Positions 13,162 to 21,396 of a stretch of DNA of 64,000 nt are shown piece after piece. Every line of letters starts with the position of its first letter. The stretch's first letter is position 1. The stretch lies in the IMG/VR virus record IMGVR_UViG_3300045970_000046, positions 1-64,000 of that record; one strand, written 5' to 3'. The notes below the pieces were generated by a model. It did not search any database. It was not told the origin of the DNA and saw nothing but the letters and a program-made list of their open reading frames with translations. The stretch comes from a virus. Made by a program: the position numbers and the translations under genes.

Positions 13162-13562
13162 TGCGTTGCCCTGACTGTAACAAGTTCGTTTCAATGGATC
13201 TGGCGGATCCAGAAGTCGACGAATTTGAATTTAGTGTTGATGAGAAAGGTGTCCACATTGGTTGCGCGGTCCGTATCGTCCGGGTATGCTCCGACTGTGG
13301 CGTCGAGATGAAAGAAGCCAACGAGGAGGAGGGTATAGACCTCACTTGGGCGGATATGAAGTTACCCGGTAAGCCCGAGGGTGAGGAAGAAATCACCATC
13401 GAAGAGGATAGTGTAGACCAACTCGAGGAAAGTGGGGGTCGCTTCAAGAAGTCGTACTTTGGAGCAACCGTCAACTATAGCATCAAGCACGGTGACACGG
13501 TACTTCACACCGGGCAAATCGAGCTAAAGGTAGCTGCTGGGGATATGGAAGAAATCGGTTAA
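13161..13562 (+). CDS. acidic zinc-finger protein
   Basis: A 133-residue protein starting MRCPDCNKFV, with a second CxxC (CSDCG) about 40 residues later, so a zinc finger split by a beta insert. The middle is very acidic. From memory, similar small proteins occur in other phages without assigned function. It ends the plus-strand block, directly before the terminator. Confidence 0.75.
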   Translation: MRCPDCNKFVSMDLADPEVDEFEFSVDEKGVHIGCAVRIVRVCSDCGVEMKEANEEEGIDLTWADMKLPGKPEGEEEITIEEDSVDQLEESGGRFKKSYFGATVNYSIKHGDTVLHTGQIELKVAAGDMEEIG

Positions 13563-13565
13563 AGA

Positions 13566-13608
13566 AAGCGGAGTTGGCACGAGTTGCACGCCAACTCCGC
13601 TTTTTTAA
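13566..13608. terminator. strong bidirectional terminator at convergent junction
   Basis: AAGCGGAGTTGGC and GCCAACTCCGCTT form a 13-bp perfect stem with loop ACGAGTTGCAC, followed by T6. The leading AA of the stem and A-rich flank give a weaker signal in the other direction. It lies exactly between the plus and minus gene blocks. Confidence 0.88.
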
Positions 13609-13640
13609 TGCCCACAATTTCCGGCTGAATGCAAGCTTTG

Positions 13641-13868
13641 CTAGAACGGGACGATAACCATCCAGTGCTCGCAGGCGTGTACAAGCACATCGGGTGGCGG
13701 TACTACATTGAATTTGTGACACTTTTGTATCTTCATCTCTTGCCGTTCACAGCTATTATCTCCCCAATGTTCGCAATTTAGACAGCACTTCCAGTACGAG
13801 GTCTTAACCAAACCCTGCTGGAGTACACGCTGGAGATCGTTTATAGTAGAATTAGCTTTCAAACTCAT
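13641..13868 (-). CDS. small Cys protein
   Basis: A 75-residue protein with CCLNCEHWGDNSCERQ, CHKF and a final ACEHW, a likely zinc site. It overlaps the end of the helicase gene by 17 nt and is the last gene of the minus-strand operon. Function unknown. Confidence 0.7.
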   Translation of the reverse strand: MSLKANSTINDLQRVLQQGLVKTSYWKCCLNCEHWGDNSCERQEMKIQKCHKFNVVPPPDVLVHACEHWMVIVPF

Positions 13869-15621
13869 GGCCGGTTATCTCCGGATGGGGCCTATTTGTA
13901 TGGATAAGAATCGAACTGGGTATGTTTATCTCACCATGACGACTAATAGCTTCTTCAACTGTCTCCGGGATACGTAACCCGTGTTTGACGTTAGGATCTT
14001 CTATACTGACCCCAGCCTGTAACTGTCCATGAGCCCATGTATAGGCCTTAGACATCTTCTTCCACCACTCCCTCGCCTTACGGCCCGGGAACCCTTCGTG
14101 TTCTAGACAAATCCATTCGTCAAAAGTACGTAATCCACAAAGATATGTCACACGTAGGACAGGGGGCCGATCTTCGATCGGAACCATCCCACCAGAATCC
14201 TTATCGAACCGCTGCTTACGATGTTCCCGGAATGTAACCCGGGATACCTTCATCTTTTCGATCTTTGGAACATTCGTTTTAATGAGTTCATCAGTCGACG
14301 CAGTTTGCTGGAGTTTGACATGGATAGGGAACTCGACACGGCAATAGACACAGAATCTGACACTGGCGTGATTGTAGCATCCGCATGCTTCACATAGCTT
14401 GACAGGGGCAGCCCCACCGCCTCCGGCTCCTTTAGGTCTTGGTAGGACGGGGTCGTTGATTGGACCAAGTCGCCTAGTGTTCCCGGCGAAGTCCAAGACG
14501 AGGCAGTTCTTTTTAGGTCCGGCTTGCTGCGCGCCAATTCTTCCTGTAGCTGTTTCGAGATCGAATCCTTCGGCATATACGGGCCTCGTTCCTCTGCCGA
14601 GCATCTGCACCCACAAACCGGGTGAATTAGTCGGCCGTAGCATTACGATTAGATCGATTTCGGGAAAATCGAAACCTGTCGTTAAGATACCATTATTGAC
14701 CATAGCCTTGTATCTACCAGCCTTAAAATCAGCTATGTTCTTATCCCGTTCCTTATCTGGCATCTTAGAATGTACACACGTCGCTGTAATTCCAAGTTCG
14801 TTAAGAGCGTCAGTGATATGAAGTACGTGGTTGATACCCGAACCAAAGACCAACCAATGTTCGCGGTCAGTGGCGAGTTCTACCGCTTCCCGTAGCGTAG
14901 CACTTGTAATCTCGTTTTTATCAACGGCTTCTTGTAGGTCCGACTGTACGTACTCCCCACCTTGGATCCTCACCCCTTCGACGGGTAATTCAGTGGATGT
15001 ACGCTTAGGTATTAGGGGACTAAGGTACCCTTCTGTGAGTAACCAGTTAAAGGAATCTAGTCTAGTAAGGTCGAAACATAGACCATCGAAAATACCTTCG
15101 CCTTCAGTTAACAAACCCTGACCAACACGATAATGCGTCGCGGTAAAACCTACGACTCGTAGATAAGGATTAATATCTTTAAGGTCGCCCAAAAAGCTCT
15201 GGTACATAGTACCCTGCTTCGGCGACAGTAGGTGGGCTTCATCGATGAGTACAATATCTATATGACCAAAGATACGGGCCTGTTTATAGACCGACGCTAT
15301 ACCCGCGAACGTTACAGGAAAACAAGCTTGTTTCTTACCTAAACCAGCTGAGTAGATACCAGCGGGGGCGTTAGGCCAAATCTTACGAAGAGTCTTATGG
15401 TTCTGTGCGATTAGTTCTTTAACGTGAGTTAACTTAATGATACGCTGACCCGGATAGGTTGTATAGGCCCGACGTATGAACTCACTTAAGACTAATGATT
15501 TACCTGTACCGGTAGGCATCCCAACAAGCGGATTTCCACCCGGTCGACCATCCTTACCCCCGTGGGCGAAGTAATCGAAGATAGACTGTACCGCGGCGTT
15601 TTGATAATCTCTAAGTTTCAT
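13852..15621 (-). CDS. superfamily 2 DNA/RNA helicase (DEAH type)
   Basis: A 589-residue helicase. Walker A GMPTGTGKS (residues 34-42), DEAH (127-130), motif III GFTATHYR (about 160-168) and motif VI QMLGRGTRP (about 335-345) are all present, with an N-terminal RDYQ Q-motif. A zinc ribbon (CEACGCYNHASVRFCVYC, about 409-427) follows the helicase core. Similar to the restriction-subunit/phage SSL2-like helicases. It probably unwinds DNA during replication or recombination and sits in an operon with the nuclease, SSB-like protein and Sak4. Confidence 0.9.
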   Translation of the reverse strand: MKLRDYQNAAVQSIFDYFAHGGKDGRPGGNPLVGMPTGTGKSLVLSEFIRRAYTTYPGQRIIKLTHVKELIAQNHKTLRKIWPNAPAGIYSAGLGKKQACFPVTFAGIASVYKQARIFGHIDIVLIDEAHLLSPKQGTMYQSFLGDLKDINPYLRVVGFTATHYRVGQGLLTEGEGIFDGLCFDLTRLDSFNWLLTEGYLSPLIPKRTSTELPVEGVRIQGGEYVQSDLQEAVDKNEITSATLREAVELATDREHWLVFGSGINHVLHITDALNELGITATCVHSKMPDKERDKNIADFKAGRYKAMVNNGILTTGFDFPEIDLIVMLRPTNSPGLWVQMLGRGTRPVYAEGFDLETATGRIGAQQAGPKKNCLVLDFAGNTRRLGPINDPVLPRPKGAGGGGAAPVKLCEACGCYNHASVRFCVYCRVEFPIHVKLQQTASTDELIKTNVPKIEKMKVSRVTFREHRKQRFDKDSGGMVPIEDRPPVLRVTYLCGLRTFDEWICLEHEGFPGRKAREWWKKMSKAYTWAHGQLQAGVSIEDPNVKHGLRIPETVEEAISRHGEINIPSSILIHTNRPHPEITGHEFES

Positions 15622-15623
15622 AG

Positions 15624-16535
15624 TTACATCGGAATACCGATATAATCAGGGCAACCTTTAAGCTGGTCGGACTTAGTTAGAACGTTCTTATACAGTGAAC
15701 AGGTCCACGTACCTCCACCGGTAGGAGACGAATACTGACACGTCCTACAATTCATCTGAGGCTTCTCGTTGTAGTGACACACCTTCTGAAAGTCGCAGAA
15801 GCGACACTTCCACCAGCCCGGACTATCGCTAACCTTGGGCGGGGCCTCTGTGGCCAATACGACCAACTGTGCGCGCTGACGATATTTATCTACCTGCTCT
15901 TTTTCGTAATAGATTATCTCACCGTATAGCTCATCGTCGTTCTTGTTTACGGCGAGGTATAGGGCAGCGGGTAGCTTATATCCATCCATGTATAACTGCA
16001 TCTGGATGAAATGTTCATACTTAGAAGAACGAACCCCCTCTTTGACTAACTTCGTAAAGGATTTATCGCCATGTGTCTTAAACTCACCCAGTATGGCCAC
16101 ATTGGGGTCGAAGTCTGGGCACCCGCGTAAGACGGCGTCGAGAGAACCACCGAAGTGTCCGTCCGCCCCAGTGATTCTGAATTGGTTACCCTTTTCGTCA
16201 TGTTGCCATACCTTACAACCAATCATCCTTAGTAGGGCGACAAACCTCGGTTCCTCGAGGTGTCCGCGGTTGAAGAGGCGTAGTAGTCTCCCGTGAGCAC
16301 GTTTGGTGGTTGCCCATCTAAAGATGTACCAAAGCTCTCGGACACAGTCCCGACCTATCTGGGACGCCCCGAGGTGTGTACGCTCGGAGTTAGTTTCTTG
16401 CCTATAAGCGTCTTCCGCGAGGGGCATAGCCTCCCGTAGATAGTTCCTATAGAGGTTACCTTGATCTTGCTCTAGTAGGGCGTTTATACGAGCAATCGTA
16501 TTAACCGCTAATCTAGGCTTTGTAAGAGTAAACAT
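15624..16535 (-). CDS. PD-(D/E)XK nuclease, RecB/Cas4-like
   Basis: A 303-residue protein with the nuclease motifs RGHLEEPRF, GGSLDAVL (acidic ligand) and GEFKTHGDKSF (E-x-K), then QMQLYMDGY. Cysteines CRFCDFQKVC and CRTCQYS...C in the last 60 residues may bind zinc or an iron-sulfur cluster, as in Cas4/AddB-like enzymes. In phages such exonucleases work with Sak4-type recombinases. Directly upstream of the helicase gene. Confidence 0.8.
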   Translation of the reverse strand: MFTLTKPRLAVNTIARINALLEQDQGNLYRNYLREAMPLAEDAYRQETNSERTHLGASQIGRDCVRELWYIFRWATTKRAHGRLLRLFNRGHLEEPRFVALLRMIGCKVWQHDEKGNQFRITGADGHFGGSLDAVLRGCPDFDPNVAILGEFKTHGDKSFTKLVKEGVRSSKYEHFIQMQLYMDGYKLPAALYLAVNKNDDELYGEIIYYEKEQVDKYRQRAQLVVLATEAPPKVSDSPGWWKCRFCDFQKVCHYNEKPQMNCRTCQYSSPTGGGTWTCSLYKNVLTKSDQLKGCPDYIGIPM

Positions 16536-16921
16536 TAAGCCGCCAGTACCCGAATAACCTCAGCCATAGTTTCTACATGAGTTAAGGGTAGGTGGTAGAA
16601 GATATTCTTCATATGTCCGGTAATATCACGGGCACCTACGATAATGACAGGAATACCATATCCAAGGGCTGCACCAAATTCAGTTGCCATACCACGACCC
16701 CTATCGTCGTGAAGTACAATTACGACCTCGGCGGTACGCACACCGTTCAGGTCTTTACGGGCAGCGTTAGCTAGATATAACGTTAGTTCGTTACCGGTAC
16801 GATCTCCCGCGTCTTCGGGGGTCCAATCCATTGTAATAGTATGACCAGCCTTCTGTAGGAGGAACATAGCGCTACGGACTTGGTCTTTATTATGGAAGCT
16901 GGACGCTACGTAGACGCGCAT
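16535..16921 (-). CDS. nucleoside 2-deoxyribosyltransferase-like protein
   Basis: A 128-residue protein beginning MRVYVASSF and containing GVRTAEVVIVLHDDRGRGMATEFGAAL; Glu81 matches the catalytic glutamate of the family and the length is normal. These enzymes swap bases on deoxyribose, or hydrolyse deoxynucleotides. In a phage with 7-deazaguanine genes it may help balance or alter the dGTP pool. That link is inference. It overlaps the nuclease gene by one base. Confidence 0.7.
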   Translation of the reverse strand: MRVYVASSFHNKDQVRSAMFLLQKAGHTITMDWTPEDAGDRTGNELTLYLANAARKDLNGVRTAEVVIVLHDDRGRGMATEFGAALGYGIPVIIVGARDITGHMKNIFYHLPLTHVETMAEVIRVLAA

Positions 16922-16936
16922 TTATAACTCCGGATG

Positions 16937-16971
16937 AAAAGGGGTGGGACCAAGAATCGATCCCACCCCTC
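16937..16971 (-). terminator. terminator/attenuator after the SSB-like gene
   Basis: GGGGTGGGA (16941-16949) and TCCCACCCC (16961-16969) form a perfect 9-bp stem. On the minus strand it runs into TTTTC. It would reduce expression of the nuclease/helicase genes relative to the abundant SSB-like protein. Confidence 0.7.
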
Positions 16972-16992
16972 TATTTACTATTTGATTAACGA

Positions 16993-17757
16993 TTACCCTG
17001 CAGGACGAGCCCACGGCGGAACAGCGCTACCGGCCGGAGCGTCCGGAACACCCGGAGGCGGCGGGGGAGCAGCGGGAGCCGGGGGAGCCGGCGGAGGAGC
17101 TGCCGGAACCGGAACCCATGCACCACCAGTCAGCCGGTGACCGTTAACGACGTCACCCTCCTTGTACGAAGGGGGAGCCGCCGGCGCCTGTACAACAGGG
17201 GGAGCAACGGGGGCCGCGACCGGTGTAGGGGCGGGAGCAGCGGTGGTCTGAGCCGCCGCACTAGCCCACGGCGGAGCCGCCGGAGTAGCGGACGGGGCCT
17301 GGGTCGGAGCGTGACCCGGAGCCGCCACCGGGGCCGGACCCTTCCCATCAACAGCCTTGAAACCCTTCACCTCGTTCGACGGATCGTACGGCTGACCCGT
17401 AGTCGGATTGATCTGCCCAGACTTAATGCTGAGGCGAACCTGGAGGGGAAGACCGTGGAGCTGCTGGCTATCTTGAACCTGGATAACACCAATGGCGTGG
17501 CAGATAGCGGACAGCTGCTTCTGTGCGATCTCCACGGCCACGGGATTAGCGTTCTGAAGGTTCAGGTTGGTGAAAATCTTCCGGTTACGGTACTGGCCGT
17601 CGATAACCTCTAGGGTCAGCTTGAGGTACTGACCGTCGTTGTTCTTAGTCGCCTCCATAGACGACTCTTTGATCATTGCATTGTACCACCCGGCCGGTAG
17701 CGGTTCAAATGCATCGGCAGGCTGGACATTCGTCGCGTCGAAATTCAGATTAGCCAT
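16993..17757 (-). CDS. DUF669-type single-stranded-DNA-binding-like protein
   Basis: A 254-residue protein. Residues 1-130 (FEPLPAGWYNAMI..., GQYLKLTLEVIDGQYRNRKIF) match the DUF669 phage family, which has SSB-like folds and is found beside Sak4 or Erf recombinases. The last 120 residues are Pro/Ala-rich, disordered and end in VPPWARPAG; a similar PPW occurs internally. SSB tails recruit partner proteins. It is followed by a terminator hairpin, consistent with high expression. Confidence 0.75.
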   Translation of the reverse strand: MANLNFDATNVQPADAFEPLPAGWYNAMIKESSMEATKNNDGQYLKLTLEVIDGQYRNRKIFTNLNLQNANPVAVEIAQKQLSAICHAIGVIQVQDSQQLHGLPLQVRLSIKSGQINPTTGQPYDPSNEVKGFKAVDGKGPAPVAAPGHAPTQAPSATPAAPPWASAAAQTTAAPAPTPVAAPVAPPVVQAPAAPPSYKEGDVVNGHRLTGGAWVPVPAAPPPAPPAPAAPPPPPGVPDAPAGSAVPPWARPAG

Positions 17758-17766
17758 TACTACTCC

Positions 17767-18450
17767 TTACGGGGTGAGGATTTTGTTGAACAGCACTGTG
17801 AGGTTGGGTTCTTCTATCGGGTTCAGCGCACCACTACGGTCTTTGGATACATACTGAATATCCGGTTGAGTCTGGAGATAACGATACGTCTGATTACCAC
17901 TACCTCCAATACGAAGGGCGAATACTTCGTCGAAGAAATACGGAAGGGCTGGACCAAGCTTAGCCCCCGGCATCGATGGTCCATACTGAATTACTCCCGT
18001 CATCTCGTCTTTGGCTGTCTCCATCTTAGCCGTAACACAGACGTGCTTACCGGGTAGGTCACGGAAGGCCCGAATTAACTCGGACATCTGAGGAATAATC
18101 TCCCCATACGCCTTTCGTGGATCCTTAGCACCAACTGTCTTAACTAGATTGGACAAGACCACCTCGGCCATCTCCGTAATAGAGTCGAGGCAGATAGTCC
18201 AGAACTGCTGTGCTTCCTTTGAAGACACACACCACTGATAGGCTTCGTACAGTTCGGTCAGTGTACGAATTTCGATCGCCGCAACCTTCTGTTTACGGAG
18301 TGAAAGTAACCCCTTTTCAGCTGATAGGATTACCGGGTTAGGTGCTGTAGAACAAAGAAACGTCTTACCGACACCGGAGCCTCCGAACACTAGACATTTA
18401 ACACCACTAGAAGAAGAAACCTGATCGGTCGAAGTGAGCTTAATGGTCAT
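17767..18450 (-). CDS. Sak4-like RecA-fold recombinase ATPase
   Basis: A 227-residue AAA/RecA-type ATPase with Walker A GGSGVGKT (23-30), a Walker B-like WTICLDSITE (about 104-113) and the PRKAYGE sensor region typical of phage Sak4 proteins. Sak4 promotes single-strand annealing with the SSB protein encoded next to it. Neighbouring nuclease and helicase complete a recombination set. Confidence 0.82.
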   Translation of the reverse strand: MTIKLTSTDQVSSSSGVKCLVFGGSGVGKTFLCSTAPNPVILSAEKGLLSLRKQKVAAIEIRTLTELYEAYQWCVSSKEAQQFWTICLDSITEMAEVVLSNLVKTVGAKDPRKAYGEIIPQMSELIRAFRDLPGKHVCVTAKMETAKDEMTGVIQYGPSMPGAKLGPALPYFFDEVFALRIGGSGNQTYRYLQTQPDIQYVSKDRSGALNPIEEPNLTVLFNKILTP

Positions 18451-18465
18451 TTGGAGTACCGTATA

Positions 18466-18879
18466 CTACTTCACTTTGGGGGCGACTATCTCCAACGTTG
18501 GTGCTCCGTTTCGGATGATGAGGCACTGATCGAAGATTAACCGAGCAGCGTCAGATAACTCGCGGTAGGCCTTTATGTTCACTTCAGGTACTTCGCGGAT
18601 TAGTCCTTCCGTATTGAACAACTGCTTCTGCATAGCCTCGATAACGGCTTGACGTGCAGCGGGATCAACCTTACGGTCTAACTTGTGTGTATACTTGAGG
18701 GTGTAACCTAGCGGCAAAGTAGTCTTATTGACACCTTCTTCCGGCTTAGGCCAGAAGGTAGAAGCTACCAGACGGCGTAACTCCATCTCCTGAGCAACAA
18801 GTGGCTCCATAGCCTGTTTCATAGCATCTAGGTCATTTCGGGCCGCGTACCACATATTCAATAGTTCATCATTCGTCAT
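18466..18879 (-). CDS. conserved-type protein next to Sak4
   Basis: A 137-residue protein: helical N-terminus (DELLNMWYAARNDLDAMKQAMEPL), then KTTLPLGYTLKYTHKLDRKVDP. Proteins of this type often sit beside Sak4/DUF669 genes in phages; their function is unknown to me. Lies between the HNH gene and Sak4. Confidence 0.65.
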   Translation of the reverse strand: MTNDELLNMWYAARNDLDAMKQAMEPLVAQEMELRRLVASTFWPKPEEGVNKTTLPLGYTLKYTHKLDRKVDPAARQAVIEAMQKQLFNTEGLIREVPEVNIKAYRELSDAARLIFDQCLIIRNGAPTLEIVAPKVK

Positions 18880-19260
18880 TTACTTCTCCAGATAAGCTAT
18901 AGCTAGGCGTAAGATTGCGTGGTCTTCCTTGAAGAGCCCTAATCCACTATTGCAAGAATAACACAGAATGCCACGTATAGCCCCTGTTTTATGATTATGG
19001 TCTACACAAGTTTTTATTGTCGTGGAAATATCTTTTAAACAAAGGGCACATTTACTATCTTGTTGTATAATCATTCTTTCAACATCTTCAAGACTAATTC
19101 CGTAATTATACTTCAAGGCGTGACGTTTATGACGTTCTTTATTCTTAATAACCCATGATAGAGCCGCACACTTACCCGGGCAATATACGATATTGGACTT
19201 AGCCGCTTCAAATACCTCTTTACAGACAGGACACGTCTTTTTATAAATCTTCTTAACCAT
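18880..19260 (-). CDS. HNH endonuclease, endonuclease VII family
   Basis: A 126-residue protein. CPVCKEVF and CPGKC form an N-terminal zinc finger; CALCLKDI, VDHNHKTGAIRGILCYSCNSGLGLFKED is the recombination endonuclease VII signature. Start at ATG 19260: the longer frame from 19401 would begin upstream of the promoter. The gene is A/T-rich compared with its neighbours and is either a Holliday-junction resolvase or, more likely, a mobile HNH gene. Confidence 0.8.
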   Translation of the reverse strand: MVKKIYKKTCPVCKEVFEAAKSNIVYCPGKCAALSWVIKNKERHKRHALKYNYGISLEDVERMIIQQDSKCALCLKDISTTIKTCVDHNHKTGAIRGILCYSCNSGLGLFKEDHAILRLAIAYLEK

Positions 19261-19270
19261 TAGAAGCCCT

Positions 19271-19298
19271 ATATTACTACAGCCGATTTTCTGTACAA
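19271..19298 (-). promoter_or_regulatory. leftward promoter
   Basis: On the minus strand TTGTAC (19298-19293), a 16-nt spacer and TAATAT (19276-19271). Initiation would fall near 19264, four nt from ATG 19260, so the HNH mRNA would be almost leaderless. It drives the leftward recombination operon. Confidence 0.55.
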
Positions 19299-19364
19299 GT
19301 GATATTTTGTGCGCCTTTGGATCCCCGTATTGTGGGTAACTGATCCGGGGGTTCACCTTTTCAC

Positions 19365-19392
19365 TTGTAAGTAAATAGGGGTGACGTATAAT
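19365..19392 (+). promoter_or_regulatory. rightward promoter
   Basis: TTGTAA (19365-19370), a 16-nt spacer and TATAAT (19387-19392). It faces away from the leftward promoter about 70 nt distant and drives the HTH gene, the preQ0 operon and the replication genes. TAGGGAG at 19409-19415 serves the first gene. Confidence 0.65.
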
Positions 19393-19424
19393 GGGCTTCA
19401 CTCTTCATAGGGAGCTTACGTTTT

Positions 19425-19661
19425 ATGGCCAGTAAAATCGGAACATTAATGGAGGAGACAATCAGTCTTCTTCGTGAGAGAACAAAAGCCTTTCCGCATA
19501 TTGCACAGGAGACTGGTATCTCGTTCTATTGGTTGCGTAAATTCGCATACCATGAGATCGATAATCCAAGCGTAAATACCGTTCAGCAACTGTACGAGTA
19601 CCTAGCCGAGCGGAAGTTGGATGTCAAGGTGGAACGTACAGGACCACGGTATGCTGAATAA
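19425..19661 (+). CDS. small HTH (Cro-like) regulator
   Basis: A 78-residue protein with a phage Cro/CI-like fold: LLRERTKAFPHIAQETGISFYWLRKFAYHEIDNPSVNTVQQLYEYLAE. The second and third helices (about residues 28-48) would read DNA. As the first gene after the divergent promoters it is a good candidate to control them. It overlaps queE by 11 nt. Confidence 0.75.
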   Translation: MASKIGTLMEETISLLRERTKAFPHIAQETGISFYWLRKFAYHEIDNPSVNTVQQLYEYLAERKLDVKVERTGPRYAE

Positions 19662-20349
19662 TCAAAATCCTGAAAAGGTAACTAAGGATGAAGAGGGTCG
19701 GCTAGATGTACATAGTATCTTTTACACTATACAGGGCGAGGGTCCGTTTGCTGGAACACCTTCGATCTTTGTTCGGTTAGCTGGATGTAATCTTCAGTGC
19801 CCTAAATGTGATACAGAGTATACGGATAACCGTAAGTTAATGGCTATAGAAGCTATAGGCGCCCGGCTAAACGAACTGTGGCCGCGTAGGGCCGGACAGC
19901 TTATCGTCATTACTGGCGGTGAACCATTTAGGCAGACTAATTTAGGTAACTTTGTTACATATCTACGTTCGTTAGAGTATACTGTCCAGATTGAAACTAA
20001 CGGGACACTCTATGTACCGGGTCCTTGGTCTGAAACAACTATCGTCTGTAGTCCTAAGACTTCAAAGATAAACGAGTTCCTTGGTAGGTATATCAAAGCT
20101 CTTAAGTATGTTGTAGATGTAGGTGGTATAGACTCTAGAGATGGTCTACCGTTACAGGTTATGGGTCACGATAGATTACAACCTGTAGCTCGTCCACCGG
20201 CGGGGTACACAGGATTAATCTATCTACAACCTCTTGACGAACAAGACGAAGGCCGTAATCAGCGTAACAAAGAAATAGCTATCAAGAGCTGTCTCCTATA
20301 TGGTCACAGGTTGTGTCTCCAACTCCATAAAATGCTGGATTTACCGTAG
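19651..20349 (+). CDS. queE: 7-carboxy-7-deazaguanine synthase
   Basis: A 232-residue radical SAM enzyme that turns carboxy-tetrahydropterin into 7-carboxy-7-deazaguanine, step 3 of preQ0 synthesis. TIQGEGPFAG (26-35) and the cluster motif CNLQCPKC (C46, C50, C53) are diagnostic, as is ITGGEP (87-92). ATG 19651 overlaps the HTH gene; the ATG at 19621 is too far inside it. Confidence 0.93.
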   Translation: MLNNQNPEKVTKDEEGRLDVHSIFYTIQGEGPFAGTPSIFVRLAGCNLQCPKCDTEYTDNRKLMAIEAIGARLNELWPRRAGQLIVITGGEPFRQTNLGNFVTYLRSLEYTVQIETNGTLYVPGPWSETTIVCSPKTSKINEFLGRYIKALKYVVDVGGIDSRDGLPLQVMGHDRLQPVARPPAGYTGLIYLQPLDEQDEGRNQRNKEIAIKSCLLYGHRLCLQLHKMLDLP

Positions 20350-20362
20350 CGAGGTTAGATTA

Positions 20363-20536
20363 ATGGACAGAGAAATGCTTGTAAAGTTTCTTGAGTTACT
20401 TGTTGACAAGGAGCGCCGTCTAGAGAAGGGCGCCAAAGACGGATTTGTGGATACTATGACGCACGGGGACCTAATGGAGATCCGGCGCTTTAAGTATCAA
20501 GTTGAAGACCTTCTTTCAGGGCGTAGGGTGGCTTAA
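20363..20536 (+). CDS. small protein between queE and queC
   Basis: A 57-residue helical, charged protein starting at ATG 20363 (GAGG at 20350-20353). Its TAA overlaps queC as TAATG. No known role in the pathway; possibly an unrelated inserted gene. Confidence 0.65.
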   Translation: MDREMLVKFLELLVDKERRLEKGAKDGFVDTMTHGDLMEIRRFKYQVEDLLSGRRVA

Positions 20537-21396
20537 TGGATAACGAACGTTCTAGGACACGGGAGCACGGTGAAATGCGCGCGGTAGTCGTTCTTTCTGG
20601 TGGACAGGATTCTACAACGTGCCTTTTCTGGGCGTTAGAAAATGGGATCGATAAGGTCTACCCTGTAACCTTCGACTATAACCAACGGCATAGCCGAGAG
20701 ATCGACTCAGCGCGTACAATTGTTGATCTCGCTCGTAGGTGGTACGGCTACAATAGGGTTATGGAACATGAAGTTGTAACTCTCGGTCCTGTCCTGAAGG
20801 GAGCGTCACCCCTTGTTTCTCAGAGTAATCTCGAGCAGTACAAAGATCCAGACTCTCTACCGGGTGGACTCGAAAAGACATTCGTTCCAATGCGTAACCA
20901 GTTATTCCTCACGTTGGCAGCCAATCGTGCTGCGGTACATGGCTGTGAGGCATTGGTTACTGGCGTATGTGAAGAGGATTATGGCGGTTATCCCGACTGT
21001 CGACAAACGTTTATCCATGCACTGCAGCATGCATGCAACTTGGGTACGTTCACTGGAGAAGACGGTGCACCACAGTCACTCGCCATTCTTACGCCGCTGA
21101 TGAAACTCTCTAAGGCAGCTACCGTAGCCTTAGCTATGAATCTGAACGGGTGTTACGCAGCCTTAGCCTATAGCCACACCTCGTACGATGGTCAGTATCC
21201 CCCTACAGGTCACGACCACGCAACCCTACTCCGTGAAAAGGGTTTCCGTGACGCTAATGTACCCGATCCTCTTGTCCTGCGGGCATATCTCGAAGGTTTG
21301 ATGGACCTTCCGGAGTGGTATAGGAAGATCGCTAACCTACGGAATTTCTTCGCTATGGCAAACCTTGACTACACTACTGTAGCGGAGAAACTCTAA
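20536..21396 (+). CDS. queC: 7-cyano-7-deazaguanine (preQ0) synthase lacking zinc cysteines
   Basis: A 286-residue ATP-dependent enzyme that converts 7-carboxy-7-deazaguanine to preQ0. The PP-loop SGGQDS is at 21-26 and the C-terminal region aligns well with the family. However, the usual zinc site (SCY...CG-x-C-x-x-C) reads TSYDG (215-219) and PPTGHDHATLLR (222-233), so the four cysteines are replaced by Ser216, Thr224, Asp227 and Thr230. The operon context implies it is active; it may belong to a zinc-free phage subfamily. Confidence 0.9.
   Translation: MDNERSRTREHGEMRAVVVLSGGQDSTTCLFWALENGIDKVYPVTFDYNQRHSREIDSARTIVDLARRWYGYNRVMEHEVVTLGPVLKGASPLVSQSNLEQYKDPDSLPGGLEKTFVPMRNQLFLTLAANRAAVHGCEALVTGVCEEDYGGYPDCRQTFIHALQHACNLGTFTGEDGAPQSLAILTPLMKLSKAATVALAMNLNGCYAALAYSHTSYDGQYPPTGHDHATLLREKGFRDANVPDPLVLRAYLEGLMDLPEWYRKIANLRNFFAMANLDYTTVAEKL

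Noticed and set aside
17137-17613. 158-residue plus-strand frame opposite the SSB-like gene
   Set aside because: An Arg/Gly-rich shadow of the Pro/Ala-rich tail; wrong strand for the operon.
19261-19401. N-terminal extension of the endonuclease VII gene to 19401
   Set aside because: It would cover both promoters and lacks a start signal; ATG 19260 is 4 nt from the predicted transcription start.
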